Under the pieces are notes generated by a model. The model was not told the DNA's origin. It saw nothing but the letters and a program-made list of their open reading frames with translations, and ran no database searches. 28,966 nt of DNA from Gnetum montanum (lineage: Eukaryota; Streptophyta; Gnetopsida; Gnetales; Gnetaceae). Below, piece after piece: positions 1-9,470 of the stretch (the stretch's first letter is position 1; each line of letters opens with the position of its first letter). The stretch covers positions 28,969 to 57,934 of the forward strand of contig MNCI01014407.1 in the NCBI GenBank assembly GCA_015680685.1, read 5' to 3'. The position numbers and the translations under genes are program-made.

Positions 1-763
1 GGGGGGGGGGGGGGGTGCTCTTTCTATTAATATGAGGGGCTCTTGCTATTAGTTTTGAGGGGTGGCTTCCTCTCTAGAGGTAGTGGTTTCCTCCTTTCTT
101 TTCTTGTATTTTATAGGCTTTTGGTTGATTTTCGAGGATGGTCCAAGACAAGAGCCAGCAGCTCAAAATTGGATCCTTATAGGTCTTCCCAACAATGGCA
201 AGAGGGTTCTCTCTCCCTTCTTTTTATCTACAACAATGCAAGCAGTGTAGCCCATGCTCAAGATGCGAGACATACAATTTTCTTTGGGCCAGCAGTGTAT
301 CTCGGTAGTGCAGACATGGGTGGACGACTTTTCTCTCTACAATGGTGCACAAAAGGTAGCAGCCGGTGGTAAGATTTGAGTGACCATGGTTGCTACCCCG
401 TGTAGACTATAGTAGGAAGTCTCTTTTTTTTTTCTTTTCTCCTCCTCCTCACTCTCTCTCTCCCTCTTTCTTGGTGATTACGATCTTCTTGCCCAACAGG
501 GGACACCATCGACAATCATGAATTGGCAACATCAACGAGACCAGGGAAAAGTCATTTCTTTTAGTTACTCATTGTATCTAAGATAATTATTTAATTTAAA
601 TTTTAGATTTTTTTTAGTTTATTATTTGCAAAAGGCCACGTAGCTCTGTCCAGCTAAGACTATTCCTAGGTTTCTGTACCCATACGGGAGGCACCCTAGG
701 TAATAGTTTCCTAAAATGAGTTTTCTTTCTCGGTTTGGTGTGACCAAAATTTATGCATCAACA
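1..763 (+). repeat. Probable right end of an LTR (element C), truncated by the window
   Basis: The stretch ends in ...catcaaca, followed after a short T-rich spacer by a PBS-like sequence at 770 that nearly matches the PBSs of elements A and B. That is the layout of a 5' LTR ending near 763. The left end is outside the window, so there is no second LTR to compare. Open frames at 43-372 and 62-250 show no recognisable protein and are not called. The run of 15 G at the very start may be a simple repeat or an assembly artefact. Confidence 0.5.
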
Positions 764-769
764 CTTTTT

Positions 770-786
770 TGGTGCTAGAAGGAGGG
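770..786 (+). other. Primer-binding site of element C
   Basis: Reads tggtgctagaaggaggg. It matches the consensus of the PBSs at 3168 (A) and 8851 (B), and begins TGG as needed to pair with the CCA end of a tRNA. As I recall it, the 3' end of plant cytosolic tRNA-Asn(GUU) is complementary, with one C-to-T difference here. The tRNA identity is from memory and should be checked. Confidence 0.6.
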
Positions 787-1586
787 TCATTTCTCTTACC
801 TTTATTATCCAATTTTCTAAAATATTTATTTATTTTTCTTTTTCCAATCCCTATACTATTTCCCAAAAAAATTCATTTTCCTTATTTCAAACTTGTTTTA
901 TTTAAAATTTCTATTTTCAACCATTGCCTTGAAAATTTTTTTTAAAGAATTATCAAGCCCTTTATTTTCTATTCTCAAAAGTTCATTTCTTGAAAACTTT
1001 TGGGTCTCATCACCCATTTTTCTTTAATCTTTTTTTTATTGTTGTTGTTTTTAAATCCTTGTTTCCTTAGTTTTGGGTTAGGTAACGTAGTTTTATTTGA
1101 TTATGTAATTTTAAGTTTATTTTCCTAAAATTTTGCATTTTCCAATTTACCTTTTAATTTTATAAGTATTGCAATTTTATACATTTATTTTTCTTTTCAA
1201 AAAATATATATATCTTTTTTCTTAAAAAAATATAGCATATTTTAGTGTGTTTTTACCAAAAAAATTATTCTTTTAATATTTTCTTTTCTTTTACCTAATT
1301 GTATAGTTTTATCCTAATAATTATATTTTATAGTTTTCTTTCATGAGTGAACTCCCCTTTGGTTCTAACTAACCAATTACCCATCTCTTCACATTAAGGA
1401 AACAAGCAGCCTCACATTTTCCAAGTTTTAGTCCTAGGAGAACTTGGACTAGGATGATAGCTAATCAACCCCCAACTCCCTTGGTTAGTAACCCATTCAA
1501 CTTCACTAACTATCATGATATCGCAAAATCACTTCAAAATATAAATTTGTTTTCTTGATCCCACAAACACTAATAGTGATGCTTGT
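787..1586 (+). other. AT-rich leader remnant of element C, no gene seen
   Basis: About 800 bases following the PBS, very T- and A-rich to about 1340 and then more mixed. No ORF of note and no recognisable gag. It ends abruptly at the first base of element A's 5' LTR. The sequence right of element A (28350 on) does not obviously continue it. Confidence 0.4.
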
Positions 1587-1819
1587 TGAAACACCACTAA
1601 TTTTGGCCTATCAATTTTAGACAAGAATCAAGCTAAGTCATGCTACTTCCCAACATGAGTACAGCATGACCAAACTTGGAGGCTTCCGAAACAGCCCTCG
1701 ATGGCCCATGATTCAACAAGCAATGTCCCCTTGGGGCCCACAAGCGACTGCACCAACTTCCAGCATCTAGAATCAAAAGTTTTGGGTTCAAAATGTTTGG
1801 TTTTGGCTAAGTACACTTT

Positions 1820-2087
1820 GGTTACTTTTTCAGACGCTGCACAGCGTAAGGATTAGCGTCACCAACTTTTGGAGCCCCAAAATTGAGTCAAAACAGGCCG
1901 AAATCGAGCACAAGGACCCCCCATGACCTTCACCAAGGTTCCCAGCAGCCCCCAGCCTCTAAAAAATCAAGATTTGGGCCTCAAATATGCCATTTTGACT
2001 TGGTGATGCTGGGGTTACTTTTTCAGACGTTGCACAGCGTAAGGATCAGCGTGACCAACTTTTAGAGCCCCAAAACTGAGCCAAAAT
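1820..2087 (+). repeat. Direct duplication inside the U3 of LTR A, period about 193 bp
   Basis: A block starting ggttactttttcagacg at 1820 recurs at 2013. Each copy contains a word like cacagcgtaaggat and a stretch ending in ccccaaaa. The same pair occurs in the 3' LTR near 27007 and 27200, so the duplication predates the insertion. Confidence 0.7.
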
Positions 2088-2339
2088 GACTTGATTTTGA
2101 GGGTTCAAGTCATCCTCAGGGCTCACTATTGATAACTATGGGTCACTGCCTTTAGAAATTTCAAATTTCAGCTCAAAATTGCAAGTTTTGGAGATCACAT
2201 TATAGGTCACGTTGGGCAGTCAAATTTCTCTTGTTGTACATTTCATTATAAATCCCCATTTGTGGGCATGTCAAGCCCTCATGGTCTAAATTAAATGTAC
2301 TTTCATGGGCTTGAATAACCCATAAATTGTAAAATGCAA

Positions 2340-2470
2340 TGAACCTAGTCAAAGAATGCAACTATCCAACACATATCCAACTCGTGCACAACTATCCAAC
2401 ACAGATACATTGAACCTGGTCAAAGAATGCAACTATCCAACACACATCCAACTCGTGCCAACTATCCATG
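2340..2470 (+). repeat. 71-bp tandem duplication inside LTR A
   Basis: The unit begins tgaacct(a/g)gtcaaagaatg at 2340 and 2411 and contains repeated aactatccaacaca words. The 3' LTR carries the same duplication near 27520-27650. Confidence 0.75.
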
Positions 2471-2556
2471 GGACACATGTTGCTAGATCTACTTTCCTCT
2501 CATCTCACAGTTGTTGATTCCATTTTTGGATTTCGTGCCCCAACCCAACCCAACCC

Positions 2557-2564
2557 TATAAATA
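2557..2564 (+). promoter_or_regulatory. Likely TATA box of LTR A (5' copy)
   Basis: TATAAATA lies in a C-rich setting about 600 bases before the LTR end. The 3' LTR keeps the same box at 27743-27750. It is the best candidate for the promoter that defines the U3/R border. Confidence 0.6.
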
Positions 2565-3167
2565 CCCTATCAATTCACATAAATTGGAAGGCAAGAAAAA
2601 TTAGGAGGCAAAAAATTTGGAGAGATTGGAAATTTTGAGAGAGGACAAAACTTGCAATGCTTGGGCGCTCGGCACACTTGACTGTTGGCATCCAAGCATT
2701 TCTCACCTTCATCATCACATCATCGCGTCATATCATACCGAGGCTAGGTGTTTGACTTTCCATCCACACATGTGCAACTATGCTTTGACCGGTGCACATT
2801 TTTTTTAAAACAATCTAATATAGTTTTATTATTGCCTTCCATTTACATTATTTACTTTGATTTATGCTTTGTTTACAATATAGCTCTGTTTACGCTTTAT
2901 TTATAATTCAATACACTCTGTTTATATTTCATATCACTGTTTGCATTCCGTTTACATCCCATTTACAATAACCCTAGCACTAGCCATAGCTTACGCTCAG
3001 GGAAGTCCTTAGTTGATTTGCGTGGAAACCATCCAAGGCACTCTGCCTTCGTTTACTTTTCTAGCTCGCCCTTAGGCGAAGGCAGGATCAGCTGTGTCTG
3101 CCCAATGATCTCTTGGTGTCTGTTTCCCTTCCAGCCTTACACCGACAATTTAGGTCAATACAATTTT

Positions 3168-3186
3168 TGGTGCTAGAAGAAGGGCC
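3168..3186 (+). other. Primer-binding site of element A
   Basis: tggtgctagaagaagggcc starts five bases after the LTR end. It differs from the consensus of the three PBSs in this window by two transitions. It is probably complementary to tRNA-Asn, which I infer from memory of the plant tRNA. Confidence 0.7.
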
Positions 3187-3443
3187 TAAACCATTTCTGT
3201 CTACATTTTTGATTAGCACTTAGTCAAAACTCTGGATGTTCTAGAGAGCATAACAAGTTCTTAGAGCATATCAAGCTCCAGCGTAGTGAGTGTAGCGCTA
3301 GAGTTGGCCATTTTTAGCAGTTTTTACACTTAGCATTTTTTTCTTTTATCTTTACACTTATCCATTTTCCTGCTACCAGCAGATTTAGTCATTTTTTTTT
3401 ATTTTTTCTTTTTTTCATTTTCAAAGTTAGCCATTGTCTACAA

Positions 3444-5480
3444 ATGGCAACTTTCACAACCCAATTTGTGAATATGAATCCAAATCAACCTTCTACATCA
3501 ATGCCTAACACGTTTGATACCACAATCTAGCCAAAGCGAGCCACACTAAGCCCTGAATAATATAACTTCATTTATGTAAAAATCCAAGCCAACTTTCTTA
3601 TCGATCGTGTGGAAAGGGAAGTGAAACGAGACTATGAACTTGTCCCCAAAAGAGGTCGTGAGTTCATCCCTTCAGCATTTGACATAATCCCACTCTCTGA
3701 ACACCATCATAGACTCATATCCCAACTTCTCATGGCTAGACGTCAAGCCTTATAGCTACCCCCATAGAGCCTCAAGATGAAGAAGATGACTTTGTAGCCC
3801 AATCTGAACATGGAGAATCATACCATACAATTAGCCCCCATTTCCACACAAACCCATTATTCCATCATTTCCTGGAAGAAACTGTGTTTCCTCCTTCATT
3901 TGCAAACACTCGAGCACTTGTTCCCCATTCCATTCCTATCTTCTCCATGCTCAATAACATTTACTTTAATGCATCTACTTCCATCATTCCTCCACAAGTA
4001 CAGTCCTAACAACTCCCCCAAACCAACGCAGGGTCAATTTTTTGACCTCAAGTAATTGGAATGCCATCGTTCATACCAGCTTCCACATCCATCCATTACA
4101 TACCTCATGTGCATATCCACGGAGCACCATTAATTACTCCAACCCAATATGTTTAGGGTGTTACCTCACAACCTATGGCTGGGTAGTGGGTTCCACCAGT
4201 AGTCTCAGTTCCGAATACTATCCCACTATAACAAACGTTAGCCCAACTACCTCTCTTTCCAAAAACAATGCAACAATTAAACCATTATCATCCACAATCT
4301 ACTCAATCCACTAGTTTGCCTACTGTCCAAGAATGGGCAGACATGCAAAAAATGATGCACTCATTGGCAGAGGAATTAAAACGTCTTAAAACTTTCAACA
4401 ATGAGAAAGTCAAGGTACTAGATTTCTATCAAGATGACCCAATTGACCCCTCAGTTCCACCCTTAACCTTGCCAAAGGGAGTCTCGTTACCTCAGTTGAC
4501 CAAGTACAATGGAGAAGGAGACCCAAATGCCCACCTAGTGACATTTAGAACCAAAAGTCTTTTACTTCAAGCATGGCCGCATGTAATTTTGTGAGTGTTT
4601 GCAATGTCCTAAATTGGAAAAGCCTTAAACTGGTACCGATCTTTACCCCGTAGCTCCATATATTCTTTAGAGAATTTTTTGCATCATTTTGTCACTCGTT
4701 TCAAGTACAATTTGAAACCTGAAGCCGCATTAGATAGCTTGATTCAAATTAAACAAGCACCTTTAGAGCCAGCATAGAAGTTTATCCAAAGGTGGAGTGC
4801 AACTCTTAATGAACTTCACGAGCCCATCCCTAAAACATATCTGCTTACCATCCTTAAGGTAGCCACAAATGACTTTGTTAAATCAAAGCTTTATTATCTA
4901 AAATCCCGTACTTTGAGTTAGGCATTTGTACAAATTAAGGACATAGAGGAAGCAGCGTAAGCTAGGAATGACCCAGCTTATGTGGCCTACAAAAATCAAC
5001 ATACTTGTAAGCAAAACACAACCGAGGCAATAGTAGCCGCAATCACAAAAGCAACCAACTGGGGCCTAAAAGCTAAGCAACCTAAAGCCCCAGCTAACAA
5101 AGCCACCAACTTTGGTGCCAACTCACCTACATCGGTAGGGGCCACCCCAAAGCCTAACTTTCAGCACAAGGACCGCTCAAAGTATACATCACTACCGATG
5201 CAACCCTCTCAACTATTAGAGCAACTCTTGAAAGATGGGCAAATCCAACACAAACATGTGTCAAAGATTGCCCGCCAAAGACATGATAGGTACTGCGAGC
5301 TACTAAGGAACCCACCTTAGCAATACCAAATGAGCTGTCGATCCACAAAATTTTAAATTGAACCAATACTGTCATTACCATCAAATGGTTGGTCATAGTA
5401 TAGACAACTGTCATGCCTTGCAAGATGATTTGTAGGGAATGATAAAACAAGGCCAACTAGTGATTGACACGACAAGTCAA
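3444..5480 (+). pseudogene. gag: Decayed gag of element A
   Basis: The structural capsid-nucleocapsid protein of a Ty3/gypsy element. An ATG at 3444 opens the N-terminal part, which has the REFIPSAFDIIPL motif (B has the near-identical EFIPSPYDIIPL). The retrotransposon gag core runs in another frame from 4268 to 5320. It has WADMQKMM, then FYQDDPIDPSVPPLTLPKG, and then helices around LNWY and FIQRWSATLNELHEPIP. In-frame stops in the core lie at 4592, 4610, 4775, 4919 and 4958. After a further frame change, a zinc-knuckle-like C-x2-H-x4-H-x4-C group is encoded from 5370. Frame changes between N-part, core and knuckle show the gene is dead. The family call is firm; exact ends of the original ORF are not. 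Confidence 0.85.
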
Positions 5481-6158
5481 TCCAACATAGACGATGCCTC
5501 CTATGTCATAAACTCAATTAACATAGGTAGCAAGCCCAAACTTGTGCAAAAACCTTTTGTGATCTATGTGCCTCCTAGCAAGGCAAGGATTCGCCTAGCC
5601 TCCACAAACAAGAGGCCTCCCTTTTTTATCAAGGTGTCACCCCAAGCACCCGCAACACCCTTTGTGGACAAGGCTCCACAACGTTTGTCCGCTAAGACAT
5701 TAAACTGGCACGACTTATCTGCTAAGACGTTAAACTGGCACAACTCGTCTGCTAAGACATTAAAATGGCATGACACTACAACAAAAACCACTAAGAAACC
5801 TTTTATCATCAAGGTGTCATAACGTGATAGCCCCTCACCTACTCGAAGCCCAACAGTGGGCAACATCTTGATCCCTCCTCATTCAAGGGTTGACCCCACT
5901 AGCAACTTGGGTAGGCCCACCAAATGGGAATGCAAGAGGACAAACAAGCACCTCTCAACTCCCATGGCCGAAGCAAAGGTCACAACTTGCAAACAACAAC
6001 TGAACACTAGGGCCCCTACCCCCAAGAAAACCAAGCCTAAGTCCCCCTCCCAAGAGGTCTGTCTCTCAAGCTTCATGGAGGAAGTCAAAGCCAACACAAT
6101 GACCAACAACACAGACTTTGTAGTGGCACTAGCCCAAGTAAAACAAGCACTAAAATAG
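5481..6158 (+). pseudogene. gag-protease linker of element A, with a coded 30-bp repeat
   Basis: This low-complexity, Pro/Lys/Thr-rich linker follows the zinc knuckle. In the frame that starts at 5439 it contains loosely repeated P-F-[IVF]-I-x-V motifs (KPFVIYVPP, PPFFIKVSP, KPFIIKVS). It also has three consecutive ten-residue units of the type SAKTLNWHD at about 5688-5775. The frame stops at 5820, and 5856-6158 continues in a different frame. It matches the position of B's longer linker with its PYVVRIP repeats. No enzyme domain is seen. Function is unknown; it may be a spacer or part of Gag cleaved by the protease. Confidence 0.6.
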
Positions 6159-6170
6159 AAGAACACAACG

Positions 6171-7019
6171 ATGAGTTTGTACGACCTGGTCATGACTTCA
6201 GCCACTCACTGCGAAGCCTTGGCTCAAACTTTAGCATCCATTCCTATTATAGAGGACATCCCCACAAACGAAGAATCCATTCGTGCAATGATTTCACAAC
6301 AGACACCAAAAGGATTGGGTTCAAATACCTTAGCCTTCCGCGACGATGCAGTTAAAGTCAACCCCGAATGAGGGGAAGTCATGATAGCTCCACTATCCAT
6401 TAGCATTCGTGTTGGGTAGTGCACCATTCGTAGAGTGCATGTTGACAATGGTGCAGCAACGAACGTAGTCCTATACTCCGTCATTGACAAGCTAGGCCTG
6501 GCAAATGAAATTAGGCCAACCAAAACCACATGTATAAAATCCTTCAATGGATCACATGTCAGGGTCAAGGGTACAATCAACTTAGCCTTTGTAGCAGGAG
6601 AGCAATTCCCCACTAGTGCAGATTTCACTATCATAGAGGAGATGCTAAGTTTCAACATGATTCTAGGCAGGCCTTGGCTAGCTCAACTGAGGGCCATCTC
6701 CTCTCCCATCCACCAAGAAATCCACCTTCCATACGAAGGTGGTCAAGTTATCATCCATGGTGATAACGTTTCCTCTTTGACTATCCACAACATAGACATG
6801 GTGCAAGTTTTAGAAGAATATTTTCTTAATGATACACCTATGACAACCAATGCAACCCTTAAGGCTAACACACCTGAACGAGTGGTTGAAGCCGACAACC
6901 CCCCAAACGACCCTAAACCTTGCATGCTCCCTAATCCATGCCTAGTTAAGAAGCAATTACATGACCAAGACTTTCCCTTGGCCAAAAATGTGCTTGATGC
7001 TTGCCTACCTTCTGCCTAG
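6171..7019 (+). pseudogene. Decayed aspartic protease of element A
   Basis: A retropepsin that would cleave the Gag-Pol precursor. The N-terminal part (6171-6371) ends in a stop; the core is 6435-7019. The active-site loop is HVDNGAATN at 6438-6464, that is D-N-G instead of the common D-S/T-G. The flap-to-C-terminal part shows ILGRPWLAQL and HQEIHLPYEGG, typical of plant Ty3/gypsy proteases. Stops between 6369 and 6435 break the link to the upstream part. The ORF ends at 7017-7019 and no RT follows, unlike an ordinary gag-pro-pol element. Confidence 0.85.
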
Positions 7020-7433
7020 CCCTCTAACATGCATTTTTTAACTTTTGTTTACATTGCACTAGCCTATGCGTTTACATTTTGCTCACTCACTTAGATCATG
7101 GATTTTTCTTTGTTTACACATTCATCAACTTAGTTTACACATTGCATTTGAAAAAAATCAAACATAAAAACATAAAACTACAAAAACATATGGCCTAAAA
7201 AGGCCTTAAACTAGCATATGACCCGGAACGGCCTAAAACTATCACTTTTTGCATTGCTTTTCTTTCATTCATACATTCTAACTCTATGTACGGCAGGTGT
7301 CGCTTGATGTTGTTTTTCTTCCTAGTTGATTTTTGCAGGATCTCATGGGCATGTAGCATGACCATGCATGCAGCATCACATTTTACACAAGCAAGGTAAG
7401 CATCAGTTTGCTATGACTATAAATTAGCACAGA
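7020..7433 (+). other. Noncoding spacer after protease A
   Basis: Holds repeated gtttaca words (7040-7140), two units of the ggcc...ttaaact type near 7190-7240, and a short segment with splice-like borders at 7339-7395. No ORF is supported. The TAAACT-type units resemble those after protease B (13900-14046), so this spacer is homologous in position. Confidence 0.6.
7339..7395 (+). other. Mini-exon-like segment, copy 1 (57 nt)
   Basis: It is bounded by a splice acceptor-like ttttgcag on the left and a donor-like gtaag on the right. Similar segments lie at 23198-23249 and 25812-25863. All begin GAT, contain words such as gcatca or catca, and end in AAG. Whether any of them is spliced is unknown. 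Confidence 0.4.
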
Positions 7434-7583
7434 ACAGTCCTGACATCATGACTTAAAACTGATACCACAGAGTAGTCCTGGATCATGACTTAAAACTGAT
7501 ACCATAGAGTAGTCCTGGATTAGGACTTAAAACTGATACCATAGAGTAGTCCTAGTTCATGACTTAAAATTGATACCACAGAG
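7434..7583 (+). repeat. 37-bp tandem array of element A (left part)
   Basis: Units starting (c/t)agagtagtcctgg are at 7468, 7505 and 7542, with the next start at 7579. The period is exactly 37 bp, and each unit ends in aaaactgatacca or a close variant. The array resumes at 25287, after element B. Confidence 0.9.
7579..7583 (+). repeat. Target-site duplication of element B, left copy (CAGAG)
   Basis: CAGAG directly precedes TGAAACACC of B's 5' LTR and is repeated directly after B's 3' LTR at 25287-25291. The 5-bp length is usual for Ty3/gypsy integrases. Confidence 0.9.
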
Positions 7584-7769
7584 TGAAACACCACAAAATT
7601 CTGAGCTTAGTACATTTCCAACAAGAATCGAGTTTGAGGGCCTCATAGACAGTTTCAAGTGGGTCGAACGCAATAAGAAGCAATTCCCTGGGACCCACCA
7701 ATGACCACGACAACATCTGCTATCAAACCTGGCAACTTCGGAGCTTAAAATACTTAGTTTACACTTTGT

Positions 7770-8180
7770 ATTCTTAGCGTATATGCCTAATGTTCACAGC
7801 GTATACGCCCAGCGTATACACTTCAGATTGCATCCCCAGCGTATACGCCCAACGTAGACATCCAGCAAAGATGCCTTACATGTACGCTCAGTAGGTACGA
7901 TTGATGTATACGCCCGACATGCAATCCCCGAAAATGACATGGAAACAACACTGCAGAACAAGATTTAGTACAAGGCAACAATTCACATGAACAGAGCAAC
8001 CATCAGAGTATACGCCCAGCGTATACGCCTAGCATCCGTCAGCATATACGCCCAGCATCCCTCAGTGTATACACCCAGCATCTATCAGCTTATACGCCCA
8101 GCGTACGCTAGCGTATACGCCCAAAGTCTACGCCCACCTGATACAGCATATATGCCTAGCGTATACGCCCAACAAATGTA
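7770..8180 (+). repeat. Palindromic decamer array in U3 of the 5' LTR of B
   Basis: The core GCGTATACGC equals its own reverse complement. I count five exact copies here and many one-base variants, mostly within cagcgtatacgccca. Spacing is irregular (roughly 10-35 bp), so this is not a simple satellite. The array lies upstream of the LTR TATA box. Confidence 0.85.
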
Positions 8181-8266
8181 ACATGTTGTACACTTATAAA
8201 TTCTATTCTTTCGCACCCAGTCAACGTGCCACGTGTCACCCAACCCGAGTCTAACGACCAAACCTG

Positions 8267-8273
8267 TATAAAA
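8267..8273 (+). promoter_or_regulatory. Likely TATA box of LTR B (5' copy)
   Basis: TATAAAA just downstream of the palindrome array; the 3' LTR has TATATAAAAA at the equivalent place (24686-24695). Transcription would be expected to start some 30 bases further on. Confidence 0.6.
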
Positions 8274-8850
8274 ATCCTAGTTTTTCATTAGATCGGGGCT
8301 GGCAAAAATTTGAGCAAACTAGAGAGAAAACAGAGATGCTAAGAACCAGAGCAGAGAACTTGATACGCTGGACTTCAACCCTGTATGCTGTGCTTACAGT
8401 TTGAACCAGCCCATAGTCATCCCTGCATCCACCAGGGCTATTCGTCCACCTTGTGTTAAAGCCACAACTACGTTAGACCGGTGCATTGTAACTCTCATTT
8501 TGAAATAGCATTTCTACATTTTCTTCCTAAAATCTATTACAGTTTTGCATTAATTGTTGCACATATACTGTTTACGCCCTTCTACATTTACGCTCCGTTC
8601 GCATCAGTTACGCTGTTTATGCTCTGCTTTATGCCTGTTACGCTGTTTACATATAACCTAGCGTATAGCACTTCGGTGTACGTTTGGGAAAATCCTTGCC
8701 TGATCCACATGCAGACGACTCAAGGTACTCTGCCTTCGTCAATTCCAGCTTACCCTCAAGCGAAGGTAGGATCTTCTGTGAATGGCCGGAGATCTCCCGG
8801 TTTCTATTTCCTTCCAACCAGAGACTGGCGATTTCGGACAGTACAGAAAT

Positions 8851-8867
8851 TGGCGGTAGAAGGAAGG
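8851..8867 (+). other. Primer-binding site of element B
   Basis: tggcggtagaaggaagg begins five bases after the LTR end (spacer gaaat). It differs from the three-element consensus at two positions. Probably pairs with the 3' end of tRNA-Asn; the tRNA assignment is from memory. Confidence 0.75.
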
Positions 8868-8889
8868 CCTGAACTACCTAAAACTTACT

Positions 8890-9470
8890 GTGTCAGAACT
8901 TCCAGCGTCTACGCTATCGAGTATACATCAACCTTGTCTGCAAACCTCCCGGCATCTATGCTTCTTAGTCAAACTTACCGTCTGAATAAGCTTACGCCAA
9001 CTTTGTCTACAAATTCCCAGCATCTACATTGTTAACCATACGCTGACTCGGTCTACAAAATTATCAGCGTCTACGCTGCTGAGTATATGTTGTCTGCTAT
9101 ACGCTGTAAAGCCTGTCTACGCTATACGCTGACCCTGTACACACCCTACGCTGACTCTGTCTACGCCCTACACTATAAACTCGTTTACGCTGCCGTCCAT
9201 ATACGCTACACTCTATACACTGTAACCTTGTTTATGCTGTACGTTGACGCTGTATACGCTGCTTAGCATATATGCTGTACGCTTTACGTTGTAGATTCTC
9301 TACGCTGCCGCTATACGCTATATACCTATACACTGCCCTTATACGTTGGTCATTGAAGCCTATACGTTGAGACTCAGTTTATACGCTGTACGCCACCAAC
9401 ATAGGTTTACGCCGCACTAGATATACAAGTTTCATATCCCTTCACTGTGTCATATTCTCAACCGTTCATC
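8890..9470 (+). repeat. Leader array of tacgct words in element B
   Basis: About 550 bases of irregularly repeated tacgct, ctatacgct and gtttacgct words separate the PBS from the gag start. The array contains no plausible gene. Here the words read tatacgctg, the orientation opposite to the cccagcgtata words that dominate the LTR. Confidence 0.75.

Larger units (their letters stand above)
1587..3162 (+). repeat. 5' LTR of element A
   Basis: Aligns along its length with 26773-28349. Over the first 190 bases I count about 20 differences, mostly transitions, which suggests an old insertion. It holds a TATA-type box at 2557, two internal duplications (1820/2013 and 2340/2411) and a tail rich in TTTAC words (about 2830-2975). 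ORFs at 1883 and 2617 lie inside it and are not genes. Confidence 0.9.
7584..8845 (+). repeat. 5' LTR of element B
   Basis: Begins TGAAACACC and ends GTACA; it aligns with 24001-25286. By eye about 14 of the first 180 bases differ. U3 holds a dense array of GCGTATACGC-like words (about 7770-8180), a TATA box at 8267, and a tail with TTTACGCT words. ORFs at 7987, 8481 and 8684 are products of this repeat sequence and are not called. Confidence 0.95.

Noticed and set aside
43-372. ORFs of 109 and 62 codons at the left end
   Set aside because: They overlap in different frames in repeat DNA just before an LTR end and show no recognisable protein.
5154-6658. Minus-strand ORFs opposite gag and protease of A (5154-5456, 5564-5866, 5879-6205, 6224-6658)
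   Set aside because: Each mirrors a plus-strand coding stretch with known motifs and has no motif or splice structure of its own.
7770-8180. CRISPR-like array of short repeats
   Set aside because: Repeat and spacer lengths are irregular, the DNA is inside a plant LTR and there are no cas genes.
8481-9035. 184-codon ORF, with a counterpart at 24802-25344
   Set aside because: It lies in the LTR of B and runs past its end through the PBS; the 3' copy diverges at the LTR end. It is a by-product of repeat sequence.
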